Source: a candidate division WOR-3 bacterium (GTDB taxonomy: Bacteria; Hydrothermota; Tepidihabitantia; Tepidihabitantales; Tepidihabitantaceae). From it: a stretch of DNA of 43,218 nucleotides. Positions 30,524 to 39,038 of this stretch are shown here, in pieces. Position numbers and translations under genes: made by a program. The stretch is from the NCBI GenBank assembly GCA_016867815.1, contig VGIR01000015.1:1-43218 (forward strand), read 5' to 3'. The notes beneath the pieces were generated by a model. The model did not search any database. It was given only the letters and a program-made list of their open reading frames with translations, and had not been told where the DNA came from. Position 1 is the first letter of the stretch. Each line of letters opens with the position of its first letter.

Positions 30524-32038
30524 GTGAAGACGAAGCCGGGCTTCGCTGTCCGAGTCCTGCGCTGGCTGATACAGCTCGCGTTCCTGTTCCTATTCATTGC
30601 GCTCTTCACCCGCATCCGCTACGGTGCCTCGCCCGCCCTCTCCGACATCTTCTTCCGTTTCGACCCGCTGCTCTTCCTCGTGATCTCGATTGCGAACCGG
30701 GCGGTGCTGGCCGCAGGTCTGCTCTCCCTCGTCGTCGTCGCGGCCACCTTCCTCTTCGGCCGCTTCTTCTGCGGGTTCGTCTGCCCGCTGGGCACGACTG
30801 TTGACCTGGCCGGCGCCGTGCTCAAGCGCAAGAGCCCGCCGGCCGACGCCTGGCGCCGGGGCAAGTTCTTCACTCTCATCTTCCTCGTGGTCGCCGCCGC
30901 GGTCGGCGCATCATTTGTCGGTTTCTTCGACCCGCTGGCCATCCTCTCGCGCTCGCTCACCCTCGTCTTCTACCCCGGCACGTCGCACTTCATCGGGCTG
31001 GTCTCTGCCCTGCGCCCAGCGGTCTTCACCGAGACGCTGCTCGCCCTCGCGTCCCTGGTGTTCATCCTCGGGCTCGGTCTTGCCGCCCCGCGCTTCTGGT
31101 GCCGCAACCTCTGCCCTCTGGGCGGCCTGCTGGGGTTGATTTCCAGGTTCTCCTTCTTCAAGTTCTCGTTCCGCGGGGAGTGCAAAGCCTGCGGGCTATG
31201 CGCGAAGGCCTGCCCGACCGGCGCCATCGACTCCGGACGCGCAAGAGTCGACGCCGCCGAGTGCATCGGCTGCCTTGCCTGTCTGCACGCCTGCCCGGAC
31301 AGCGTCATCGCGTACTGCGTGAAGCCCGTACCGCAGCCCCTGGACGTTGGCCGCCGCGAGGCCATCATCGCATTGGGCTCCGGCCTGGTCGCTGCCCCGC
31401 TGGCCAGGTCCGTCGTCCACCGCAAACTGCAGGGCCGCCTGCTCCGGCCGCCGGGCTCGATACCGGAACCCGATTTCCTCAACGCCTGCATCCGCTGCGG
31501 CCGCTGCATGAAGGCCTGCCCGACCAACGGGCTCCAGCCCGCGGTCCTCGAGTCCGGGTTCGACGGGCTCTGGACCCCCCGCCTCGCACCCCGCATCGGC
31601 GCGTGCGAGAAGAACTGCAATCTCTGCGGACAGGTCTGTCCGACCGCGGCCATCCGCAACCTGCCGCTTGAAGAGAAGACTTATGCGCGCATCGGCACCG
31701 CGGTGATCGACCGGTCGCGCTGCCTGGCCTGGGAACAGGACCGCGCCTGCCTCGTCTGCGACGAGGCCTGCCCGTACAACGCCATCGATTCGCGCAACCA
31801 GACGATACTCGCCACGACACTGGGCCGGCCGTTCGTGAATGAGGCGGCCTGCGTCGGCTGTGGACTGTGCGAGTCGCGCTGCCCGATCGATGGCCCGGCC
31901 GCAATCCAGGTCTTCTCCATGGCCGCTGACCGGAAGAAGACGGGCTGGTACAAGACGCCGGAGAAGGCCCGGCTCCGCTCCTGCGGCGACGAACCGCAGG
32001 AGGATCTCCCCTCCGGTTTCATCCAAGAAGAGCAGTGA
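30524..32038 (+). CDS. Membrane polyferredoxin (NapH/NosR-type 4Fe-4S protein)
   Basis: 504-residue membrane protein. The N-terminal half has about five hydrophobic segments with NapH/MauN/NosR-type motifs FFCGFVCPLGT and FWCRNLCPLGG. A soluble part follows with 4Fe-4S motifs: CKACGLCAKACP, CIGCLACLHACP, CIRCGRCMKACP, CEKNCNLCGQVCP, CLVCDEACP and CVGCGLCESRCP. An internal RREAIIALGSGLVAAPLA segment resembles a Tat-like RR plus hydrophobic stretch between the first and second ferredoxin pair. It likely moves electrons between the membrane quinone pool and a periplasmic partner; the adjacent DUF362 protein is the obvious candidate. It starts at GTG 30524. Its stop overlaps the GTG of the next gene. 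Confidence 0.88.
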   Translation: MKTKPGFAVRVLRWLIQLAFLFLFIALFTRIRYGASPALSDIFFRFDPLLFLVISIANRAVLAAGLLSLVVVAATFLFGRFFCGFVCPLGTTVDLAGAVLKRKSPPADAWRRGKFFTLIFLVVAAAVGASFVGFFDPLAILSRSLTLVFYPGTSHFIGLVSALRPAVFTETLLALASLVFILGLGLAAPRFWCRNLCPLGGLLGLISRFSFFKFSFRGECKACGLCAKACPTGAIDSGRARVDAAECIGCLACLHACPDSVIAYCVKPVPQPLDVGRREAIIALGSGLVAAPLARSVVHRKLQGRLLRPPGSIPEPDFLNACIRCGRCMKACPTNGLQPAVLESGFDGLWTPRLAPRIGACEKNCNLCGQVCPTAAIRNLPLEEKTYARIGTAVIDRSRCLAWEQDRACLVCDEACPYNAIDSRNQTILATTLGRPFVNEAACVGCGLCESRCPIDGPAAIQVFSMAADRKKTGWYKTPEKARLRSCGDEPQEDLPSGFIQEEQ

Positions 32039-35000
32039 CCGAGCTGCTCCTCTGCCTTCTTGCCGTGACCGCGAAGGGCACGGCTGACCGTCCCATAATC
32101 CTCGACGGCGCGACTGACTCCTACGCCTCGGAGTTTCTCTTCTTCGCCACTGACTACGGCATCTACACTTTCGACCGCAATTCCGAAACCTGGAGCCGGA
32201 TTACCACGGCGAGCGGTCTGCCTTCGAACCGGGCGCTGGCACTCGGCCTCGACGAGGGCGTGCTCTGGGTCGCGACCGACTCCGGCCTCGCTTCGGCCGA
32301 CGTCCGGGTCAGCGACTGGCAGACGTACGACCTGCCCGGAACCGTACGCGCGCTCGCCTTCGACGACCGCTACGTCTGGGCCGGAGGCGACTCGGGCCTG
32401 GCGCGGTTCGACAAGTACTCGGAAACCTGGCAGCACCAACTTCTCGACACGCCGGTTCTGGATTTGCTCGCTGAGAAAGAAGGACTCTGGATAGCGTCGG
32501 ACGCCGGCGTGCTCCGCTACGACCCGAAGTTCGAGCGCATCGACCAGACCCCGGCCCCGGCCGACTCCTACGCGCGCATCATCGCCACGACCAGCCGGAT
32601 CTGGTTCGCGGGCGGCTCCCGGCTGGCCGGCTACCGGAAAGACGCCGCGTCCTGGTCCGAGCAGAGCCCCATCCGGGTCGCCGACTTCTCCACGCTCGGT
32701 GACACTGTACTCTGCGCCGTGAGCGGCAGCCCGTTCCTCTTCGACCCCGGCTCGGACCGCTGGAGCGTACCGCAGCTCATCGGCCTTCCCGAGGGCGTGA
32801 CTGATGCATTCCTGACCGCTTCGGAGATGACGTTCGCGTCCCCTGCGGGCCTGTTGGTCCTCGATACCAAGAACAACACCCGGCAGGTCTGGACCGGAAG
32901 CAACGGCCTCGAGGACGCCGCCCTCGTCCGGGTGTATACCGATCAACGCTTCATCTACGCCCTGACCGCAGGCAGCATCCAGTACTTCGACCGCCAGCAG
33001 GCGCTCTGGAAACGCGAGGAGTTCGTACCGCCGCAGGCGCGCAGGGAGCAACTCGCCTTTCTCGACGACGCGGGTGCGCACTTGAGAATTGTGCCCGGCA
33101 CCGACATTCGGCTCTCCGGGCGCGCCTACTACTCGCAGACCCGCACGTTCTCGGGCGGCGCTGTCACCACCAGCGACTTCGAGAACTTCGGCCTCAACCT
33201 TGCGGCCCAGCACCGGTCGGGCCGTACGCTCTCGCTCTTCTACGACGATTCGGACAAAGACCAGGTCGCCTACGGCCTCGGGTATCGGGGCATCGCGAAC
33301 GACCTGCTCCACCGCGCCAGCGGCGGCAAGCTGAGATCTGAATACCTCGAGTTCGACCTCATCCCGCAATTCTCCCTCTTCGGTGCGAACGCGCGCCTCG
33401 TCCTTCCCCGTTCCCCGACCCCTGACCCCCGATCCCTGGCTCTGGACCTGCAAGCCGGCCGTATCGAATCCGCGCTCCGCTCTGAATTCTTCACCGGCCG
33501 CTCGGTGGACAAGGAAGTAACCAGGCCCGACGTCAACTACGCGCGCGGTCTCTTCTACCGCATCCCCAATCGCTCATCGCTCCTCACTTCTCGCCCCTTC
33601 CTCTGGGACACTCTCTTCGCCGACGACCGCAACCCGGCGACGAATACGCCCCGCACCCGCACCGGCTTAACGGTGGGCGGCGTCATCGGCGACTTCGACC
33701 CGCTCGTCCGCGGCACGGACTACTTCGTCGACCGCGACGGCGGCGTCATCCACCTGCTCGGCGCGCGCAACCCCGACGACGCACTCGTCCTGGTGACAGA
33801 CGCGGGCGCGCAAGTCCTCCAGTCCGAGTCGGTCACCGGCAACGCGCTGAAAAACACCTACTTCTTCGGGCCGGACATCACGCCCGGGACGTTTGAACTC
33901 GTGATTACCGATACCACCGGCGCCGTCCGTGCCCTGTCCGAGTTCGGCCTCGACGACGACCGCGACGGCAGGGTCGACCCGGCATTCATCAACCACGACC
34001 TTGGATTCCTGACTCTCCCCTCGCCCATTGTCGCCGACTCCCTCTCTCCCTCGCTCTACTCCCTGCGCGCGTCATACCGTTCCCAGTCGGCCTTCTACGG
34101 CCTCAGACACGCTCCGGTCGTGCGGAACAGCGAAACTGTGCTGGTCGACGGCGTGGCGATGACCCGCGGGTCCGACTACGTGATGGACTACACCTCGGCC
34201 ATCCTCCTCTTCCTCAAGAAAGACGCGGTCACCGACTTCAGCCAGATTGACGTGCGGTATTCGTCGGTCGAAAAGCCGGAAACCTGGACGACGAAGCAAA
34301 TGCTCTTCTCGGGCCAGCCCGCCATTGCCTTCGGCCGGGGCGTGATGCTGGCACCGGGCTTCTCGCGGGTCGCAGACGAGAACATCGTCCACCTTTCGGG
34401 ACGGGCCGAGGCGGGCGCAGGCACCGACAAGAGCCTGAAGTTCGCGCCCCAGCTGGCAGTCAACACCGACGGGGCGCTGGCGCAGGACTACTCCCTGAAC
34501 GGGAACTACCGCATCTTCAGCGCCGCAGCCCAGTACCGCGGATTCGCCCCGGGGTTCGAAGAGTTCGGCGCGGGAGATCGGCGCTATGGCCAGCTCCGCC
34601 ATTCGGCCGCTGCCACGGTCGGGGTCGAGCCGCTGTCGCAGCTCCGCTTCGACGGGTCGTTCAAGCGCGAGTACCTCGCCGACACTCTCTCCAGCGCTTC
34701 GCTCCAGGCTGCGAACTACCTGTCCGGCAAGCTGAGCTACCTCAACCCGAAATACCCGAACGGCTTCGTGCTTCTGGCCAATGACCGCCTGCCGGACGGC
34801 AACAAACTCCGGGCCAAGGCAAACGCGGGCTACGAGTTCACGCTCCTAAAATCCAAACTCAAGCTGAGCGGCATAGTCCAAAACACCTCACTCGACCACT
34901 TGACCACTGGACCACTTGACCACTCCCTTGAGTACATCGCCGAGGCGACCTTCGCCCTGCCCTTCCCGGTCCAGGGCAGCGTCCGCTACCGGAACAACGG

Positions 35001-35958
35001 CCTGTCGAGCGACGGCGAAAAGACGCGCCGCGACGACGAACTGCGCGGCCAGCTCAATGTCGACGTCGTTCCCGGCCTTTTCTACACCGGCTCATACAAA
35101 CTCGAGTCCGAGGCGAGCCCGCTCGGCCCAAGCCAGGACCTCGCACTCCAGAGCTACTTCTACAACAATCTGCAGATCGCGCCCGGCCGCTGGTGGTCCA
35201 GGCTCTCGGTCGTCAACTTCTCGCTTGGCACCGGCTCCAACTTCGACGAGTACGTACGCAACCTCGACTCCGCCTACGCCCGGCCGTTCCTGCTCCTCTC
35301 TCCTCTCTCCTCCCTTCCCGGCTCGGCCGCCATCTCCTCCGCCAATGACCTCCGGACTCTCTACGGCACGGTGCAACTCCAGCCCTTCACCCGTCTCACC
35401 CTCCGCGCCAGACGCACGCTGGGCAACAACGGCACCGCCTACTACGGCCTGCCCGAGCTCAAGCCCTCGACCGAAGACGAACTTCGGGCCGAGTACGAGC
35501 CGGAGCACCTCGGCATGTTCACCGCCCTCTTCAACTCGCGCGTCGCCTCCGGCCTGCCGAAGACCACGCGCCGCAACCTCTACTTCGAGTGGAACATGCC
35601 CTGGTCGGAACTCCTCCGCACGCGACTCACCACCACCTACGGTTTCGACGCGGAGTTCTACGGCGCGGCGCTGACCCTGCACCCGCAGAGCATCACACCC
35701 AATGCCGAGGCGCTCTTCCGCTTCAACTCCCGCTCCTACGCCACCGTCGGCTTCGGCATGGCCTGCGAACAGCGGACGTTCTCGGCCACGGGTTCGGGCT
35801 GGGTCCCCGACCCCTGGAAGGTCTCCCTCCGCCCGGCCGCGGGGTTCAACCTGAACCTGCTCAAGTTCCTCTACGTCCAGCTCAACTACCAGTCCGCCTT
35901 CGTCCTCTCGGGCACGCCGACCCACACCCTCTCCGGCCGCCTCACCGCTCAATTCTAG
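32035..35958 (+). CDS. Large propeller plus outer-membrane beta-barrel protein
   Basis: 1307-residue protein. The N-terminus (LLLCLLAVTAKG) is a short signal peptide. Residues ~25-330 contain repeated propeller blades (YGIYTFDRNSETWSRIT, ALGLDEGVLWVATDSGLA, YVWAGGDSGLARFDKYSETW) as in two-component-regulator-like propellers. The remainder is beta-rich, with Tyr/Phe-girdled strands (LRFDGSFKREYLADTL, LFYTGSYKLESEASPLG), and ends in ...LSGRLTAQF with terminal Phe, a barrel signature. It starts at GTG 32035 in a GTGA overlap with the polyferredoxin gene, so it is coupled to that operon. One perfect octamer array (34892-34923) and a 7-bp array (33411-33440) are embedded in frame. The cargo or ligand is unknown. 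Confidence 0.75.
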   Translation: MTELLLCLLAVTAKGTADRPIILDGATDSYASEFLFFATDYGIYTFDRNSETWSRITTASGLPSNRALALGLDEGVLWVATDSGLASADVRVSDWQTYDLPGTVRALAFDDRYVWAGGDSGLARFDKYSETWQHQLLDTPVLDLLAEKEGLWIASDAGVLRYDPKFERIDQTPAPADSYARIIATTSRIWFAGGSRLAGYRKDAASWSEQSPIRVADFSTLGDTVLCAVSGSPFLFDPGSDRWSVPQLIGLPEGVTDAFLTASEMTFASPAGLLVLDTKNNTRQVWTGSNGLEDAALVRVYTDQRFIYALTAGSIQYFDRQQALWKREEFVPPQARREQLAFLDDAGAHLRIVPGTDIRLSGRAYYSQTRTFSGGAVTTSDFENFGLNLAAQHRSGRTLSLFYDDSDKDQVAYGLGYRGIANDLLHRASGGKLRSEYLEFDLIPQFSLFGANARLVLPRSPTPDPRSLALDLQAGRIESALRSEFFTGRSVDKEVTRPDVNYARGLFYRIPNRSSLLTSRPFLWDTLFADDRNPATNTPRTRTGLTVGGVIGDFDPLVRGTDYFVDRDGGVIHLLGARNPDDALVLVTDAGAQVLQSESVTGNALKNTYFFGPDITPGTFELVITDTTGAVRALSEFGLDDDRDGRVDPAFINHDLGFLTLPSPIVADSLSPSLYSLRASYRSQSAFYGLRHAPVVRNSETVLVDGVAMTRGSDYVMDYTSAILLFLKKDAVTDFSQIDVRYSSVEKPETWTTKQMLFSGQPAIAFGRGVMLAPGFSRVADENIVHLSGRAEAGAGTDKSLKFAPQLAVNTDGALAQDYSLNGNYRIFSAAAQYRGFAPGFEEFGAGDRRYGQLRHSAAATVGVEPLSQLRFDGSFKREYLADTLSSASLQAANYLSGKLSYLNPKYPNGFVLLANDRLPDGNKLRAKANAGYEFTLLKSKLKLSGIVQNTSLDHLTTGPLDHSLEYIAEATFALPFPVQGSVRYRNNGLSSDGEKTRRDDELRGQLNVDVVPGLFYTGSYKLESEASPLGPSQDLALQSYFYNNLQIAPGRWWSRLSVVNFSLGTGSNFDEYVRNLDSAYARPFLLLSPLSSLPGSAAISSANDLRTLYGTVQLQPFTRLTLRARRTLGNNGTAYYGLPELKPSTEDELRAEYEPEHLGMFTALFNSRVASGLPKTTRRNLYFEWNMPWSELLRTRLTTTYGFDAEFYGAALTLHPQSITPNAEALFRFNSRSYATVGFGMACEQRTFSATGSGWVPDPWKVSLRPAAGFNLNLLKFLYVQLNYQSAFVLSGTPTHTLSGRLTAQF
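33411..33440 (+). repeat. Short 7-bp tandem array inside the large barrel gene
   Basis: Units of the form ACCCCTG/ACCCCCG/ATCCCTG in tandem, encoding PRSPTPDPRS. The period is 7 rather than 8, so this may be a relative of the octamer arrays or an independent microsatellite. Confidence 0.5.
34892..34923 (-). repeat. Octamer array inside the large barrel gene (TNGACCAC class)
   Basis: Exactly four units: TCGACCAC, TTGACCAC, TGGACCAC, TTGACCAC, read in frame as LDHLTTGPLDH. The same peptide LDHLTT arises from octamers in the YfiM-like gene. Confidence 0.85.
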
Positions 35959-36009
35959 CCTCCCGCCGCCCGCTTCCGCGACTCAGAAGGCTGCTATCGC
36001 GTCACCGGA

Positions 36010-36075
36010 ACTCCTTCGGCTCGCTTGAGCTTGTGCTTGAGCTTGCGCTAGCTGGAGGCTTGTGGCTTGTGGCGG
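36010..36075. repeat. Short CTTGAG/CTTGTG tandem tract
   Basis: Degenerate 6-7 bp tandem matter (CTTGAG, CTTGTG, CTTGTGG) between the large barrel gene and the ORF6N gene. Its end overlaps the TTG start of the ORF6N frame. Period differs from the octamer family. Confidence 0.5.
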
Positions 36076-36837
36076 GTTTTCCCCAAGCCCAAGGACTCGG
36101 GCTACCTCATACCGGCCGAACGGCTGGATAACGCGATACTGGAGATACGCAGTCGCAAGGTAATGCTGAGTCACGACCTTGCCGCATTGTACGGCGTCTC
36201 CACCAAGGTCTTCAACCAGGCCGTCAAGCGTAACGCGGAGCGCTTTCCTCCTGACTTCATGTTTCAGCTCACTTGGGAAGAAACGGAGGCTTCAAGGTCA
36301 CAAATTGTGACCTTGAACGACCCCGCTCCAAGATCGCAGAATGCGACATTGAAACGCGGCAGCAACATCAAGTATCTGCCTCTTGCATTCACGGAACACG
36401 GCGCAGTCATGGCGGCAACGATACTCAACTCGCCGCGGGCAATTGAAGTGAGCGTCTTCGTAGTTCGCGCCTTCGTGCGGCTCACCCGTGCCGCCGCGGA
36501 CTATCGCCAGGTGGCGCTGAGACTGGCGGAGATCGAGGCGAAGTTCGCGTCCCATGACAGAAACTTCCAGGTCGTCTTCGCCGCCCTGCGCATGCTCATG
36601 CAGTCTGCAGAGCCCGGTCCCAGGAAGCGCCGGATAGGATTCGGTCCGGACGACGACCGAACCGGGTCTGCGTCGGACTTCATCGCCCGCGACCGTCCCC
36701 GCGACTGGGAATCATCAGGACCTCAATTCGTCGTTCGGAGTTTGGCGTTCGGAATTGGGAGGCGGCCCCGCGACTCAGGAGTCTTCTGCTGCTCCCAATT
36801 CGGCGCGCTGCGAGCGCTTCAGCAGGCGTCGGAGTAG
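36067..36837 (+). CDS. ORF6N-domain protein
   Basis: 256-residue frame. Residues ~15-115 form an ORF6N DNA-binding domain, as in phage antirepressor-like and mobile-element proteins: LIPAERLDNAILEIRSRKVMLSHDLAALYGVSTKVFNQAVKRN, FPPDFMFQLT, YLPLAFTEHGAVMAATILNSPRAIEVS. A short helical region follows. After about residue 185 the sequence becomes low-complexity and runs 63 bp into the convergent HNH gene, so the original stop has probably been lost or eroded; the region near 36725-36760 contains a short GTTCGG tandem. It starts at TTG 36067, without a good ribosome site. It marks the beginning of the accessory region. Confidence 0.75.
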   Translation: MWRVFPKPKDSGYLIPAERLDNAILEIRSRKVMLSHDLAALYGVSTKVFNQAVKRNAERFPPDFMFQLTWEETEASRSQIVTLNDPAPRSQNATLKRGSNIKYLPLAFTEHGAVMAATILNSPRAIEVSVFVVRAFVRLTRAAADYRQVALRLAEIEAKFASHDRNFQVVFAALRMLMQSAEPGPRKRRIGFGPDDDRTGSASDFIARDRPRDWESSGPQFVVRSLAFGIGRRPRDSGVFCCSQFGALRALQQASE

Positions 36838-37617
36838 TTCAATGGAGTAAGGTGGGATTCTGCGGTGCAGCATGTCGTGGCAGTTGGAGCAGACCAGAGC
36901 GATGTCCGAGAGCCTTGTGACCGAAGCCCGCGTTCGGACTCCGACCGGCTTCAGGTGATGGGCCACGATGTAGTCCCTACCTGTGTCACCGTACCGCTCT
37001 CCGTAGTGCATGCCGCAGACTTCACACCGATAGTCCGAGTGCATCTTCTTCGCGGCGATCAGGGCGCTGTTCCTTTTACGGAACTGGATCTCAGACCGAT
37101 AGACCTCACCCTCGCGGGCTTCCATAGTTCTCGACCTTGCGGTCGCTGTCCGTTCGGCTACGCCCAGAGAACGCAGCTGGCTATCATTCAGGGGGAGCAC
37201 CGTCCACTGCTCTGCGCCTAGCTTCAGCGGGATGGGCCTGAAGGTCGCATTCCATTCGACCCTTCGATAGTGATCATGCGGGTGGTCTGGATCATCCATG
37301 ACAGCTGGGTCGTACAGATACTCGCTGACGACCTTTCCCCTGCCGACTATCCGTGGGCCATTCTTCGCGTAGATGATGTCGCCGGGCTTCATCTCGTAGA
37401 TGAACCTTCTGAGGCTGACGCGAGCTGTGGTATTCTCAGGCCACTTCCTGCGCCACACGTTGTCGAAGTCGGCCACGGGCACCTCTGAGCAGTCGCCGAC
37501 GATAGGACGCATGCGGTAGCCGAAGTAGCCTATCGCGGCAACGTTCTTAGAGCGACACGTGGGCCAAAGCTCGAAGCCCTGAGACCCCCATCTGAACGCC
37601 ATGCGCCAGTAGTTCAT
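36775..37617 (-). CDS. EVE-like plus HNH endonuclease (candidate modification-dependent restriction enzyme)
   Basis: 280-residue protein. Residues ~1-135 look like an EVE/PUA-like domain (FIYEMKPGDIIYAKNGPRIVGRGKVVSEY), a fold that binds modified cytosine. Residues ~195-255 form an HNH nuclease with C198-x2-C201, the catalytic histidine pair AHHLKP (H220/H221), and C243-x2-C246-H247. This order matches EVE-HNH type IV restriction enzymes that cut modified DNA; the EVE assignment is less certain than the HNH. Its ATG overlaps the TGA of the DUF4268 gene (ATGA), so the two are translated as a pair. Target and activity are inferred. Confidence 0.78.
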   Translation of the reverse strand: MNYWRMAFRWGSQGFELWPTCRSKNVAAIGYFGYRMRPIVGDCSEVPVADFDNVWRRKWPENTTARVSLRRFIYEMKPGDIIYAKNGPRIVGRGKVVSEYLYDPAVMDDPDHPHDHYRRVEWNATFRPIPLKLGAEQWTVLPLNDSQLRSLGVAERTATARSRTMEAREGEVYRSEIQFRKRNSALIAAKKMHSDYRCEVCGMHYGERYGDTGRDYIVAHHLKPVGVRTRASVTRLSDIALVCSNCHDMLHRRIPPYSIELLRRLLKRSQRAELGAAEDS

Positions 37618-38597
37618 GTTGTCTCCTCTGTCCCCAGCTTCTTGACGCGCGGGGCGAAGACCTTGTAGAACAGCTCAACGTTCTTTCTGAGCCACTCGAA
37701 CTGCTGTGGCCACGTGGTCCGATCCATGACGTCCGCTGCCCGTCGCGTGTAGATGCGGCACGCCTGCTTGTCCTCTGGATTGTACCAGACTAGCTGTAGG
37801 CCGAGCTCACGCTCGATGTCCTCGCGCTGCTCATTGAGCTGAGCGAAGTGCCTTTTCGCGCTGCTGCCGCTCATGTAAAGGTCGACCCGAATCTCTGGGC
37901 CCGCCTTGCCACTCTCTGAATCCCAGTATGACGTAATCGACGAGAGCCACATTCCCGGCCAGCCGACGTTGTGATTGAGCCAGTGTCTCGCCGCGGGCGG
38001 TTGGCATGGAACCCTGCTCTTGGACGATGTCATGTACTCACGATACTTGGTCCAGAACTCCAACTGCGTCCGCCGGTACTCGGTCATCCCGGCCCGCTCT
38101 GCGTCTGCACGGACTACCCTGCTCCAGTCGTTGGGCTTGGCCACGATGCTGAACTTCGGGGCAGGAGGTGAGTTGCCGATCCTCCAGAGTTCGACCTCCA
38201 GACCCAGGAATGAGGTCTTCTCGTCCGTGTGCTCGTTGAGCCAGTCCAGAGCCGCGCGATGCTCCTCGGTGAACTCCGGGGCAATCCAGATCATCGTCGC
38301 CGCCTCGAGTCCGGCAGCGTATGTTAGTATCTGACCAAGGTGGGAATGGTCGGTGCGCGCCAGTTGGTTCTCTATCACCACCCATGAGTCATTGGACAAG
38401 TCCTTGCACAAGATATCGGCCATGAACCTGCCTACCGCTTTCTCCTGCTGCACCAACTCAAGCTGCATCCCCAGCGTCTCGCCCAGCAGGCGCAGATTCT
38501 CCTCTTGGGCCAGCCACGGCGTAAACTGCCCGGACTCCTCTTTCCAGACCTTGCGAAGGTCTACCTTCTCCAGTCGCCCCAGCTTGTCGTTGCTCAC
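37614..38597 (-). CDS. DUF4268 protein with degenerate PD-(D/E)XK-like domain
   Basis: 327-residue protein of the DUF4268 type. The N-terminal half contains a restriction-endonuclease-like core, RFMADILCKD (Asp61) followed by WVVIENQL (Glu76, with Gln78 where Lys is usual) and HLGQILTYAAGLEA. The C-terminal half (~165-315) is the DUF4268 domain, ending YNPEDKQACRIYTRRAADV. It starts at GTG 38597, with GGGAGGAG directly upstream, and a promoter at 38682-38709. First gene of a two-gene operon with the EVE-HNH nuclease. A role in DNA defence is likely from fold and neighbour; catalytic competence is doubtful or uses Gln. Confidence 0.82.
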   Translation of the reverse strand: MSNDKLGRLEKVDLRKVWKEESGQFTPWLAQEENLRLLGETLGMQLELVQQEKAVGRFMADILCKDLSNDSWVVIENQLARTDHSHLGQILTYAAGLEAATMIWIAPEFTEEHRAALDWLNEHTDEKTSFLGLEVELWRIGNSPPAPKFSIVAKPNDWSRVVRADAERAGMTEYRRTQLEFWTKYREYMTSSKSRVPCQPPAARHWLNHNVGWPGMWLSSITSYWDSESGKAGPEIRVDLYMSGSSAKRHFAQLNEQREDIERELGLQLVWYNPEDKQACRIYTRRAADVMDRTTWPQQFEWLRKNVELFYKVFAPRVKKLGTEETT

Positions 38598-38681
38598 AAC
38601 TCCTCCCTTGTTTTAGAACCTCGGCTTGGCGTGCCTTTGCGGAGGGCGTCTCGCGGAACCTGCGCCCGGCTCATCGGCAGG

Positions 38682-38709
38682 ATTCTAGGCCGGTGCAGGG
38701 CGGTGTCAA
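38682..38709 (-). promoter_or_regulatory. Promoter of the DUF4268/EVE-HNH operon
   Basis: On the minus strand TTGACA (38709-38704), 16-bp spacer, TAGAAT (38687-38682), 85 bp before the start. Confidence 0.6.
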
Positions 38710-38761
38710 ATGGGCGGACGGAACTGGGGCGCGTAGACTAGCCCTTGACTCGCTTCAGATT

Positions 38762-38784
38762 GAGATAAGTGATGTGTCCCCGAA
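38762..38784. repeat. Single REP-like arm related to the RAYT unit end
   Basis: ATAAGTGATGTGTCCCCGAA resembles the right end of the RAYT unit (1041-1063: AAGTATTGTGTCCCCGAA). No opposing arm is found nearby, so it is a decayed or half element. Confidence 0.55.
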
Positions 38785-39038
38785 ACTCCCCGAAAGCACC
38801 CCCTCGGAACTCGGCACCGGACCCTCAATCTTCAATCCTGAAACCTCGGTCTTGCTGCACCGCCCGACAGCACCCCGCAGGCATTCCCGGAACCTGAGCC
38901 CTGCTGCCAATCTCCCGTATAACTCGGGCCCCTTCGGGGAGCAGTAGGCGGTCCGAATGACCACCTGCACGCGCCTTGGGGCTTGGGGTCGCACGCCCGG
39001 GCTATTCAGGCACCTGCGTACTTCGTATCGCCGGTCGG

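Larger units (their letters stand above)
38598..39038. other. Intergenic region with promoter and REP-like half site
   Basis: No gene supported. It contains the DUF4268 promoter and one REP-like arm. A minus-strand open frame across 38755-39102 has no start signal and no recognisable protein features. Confidence 0.5.

Noticed and set aside
31681-33453. 590-residue minus-strand open frame
   Set aside because: Antisense shadow of the polyferredoxin and barrel genes; no ribosome site or coherent domain.
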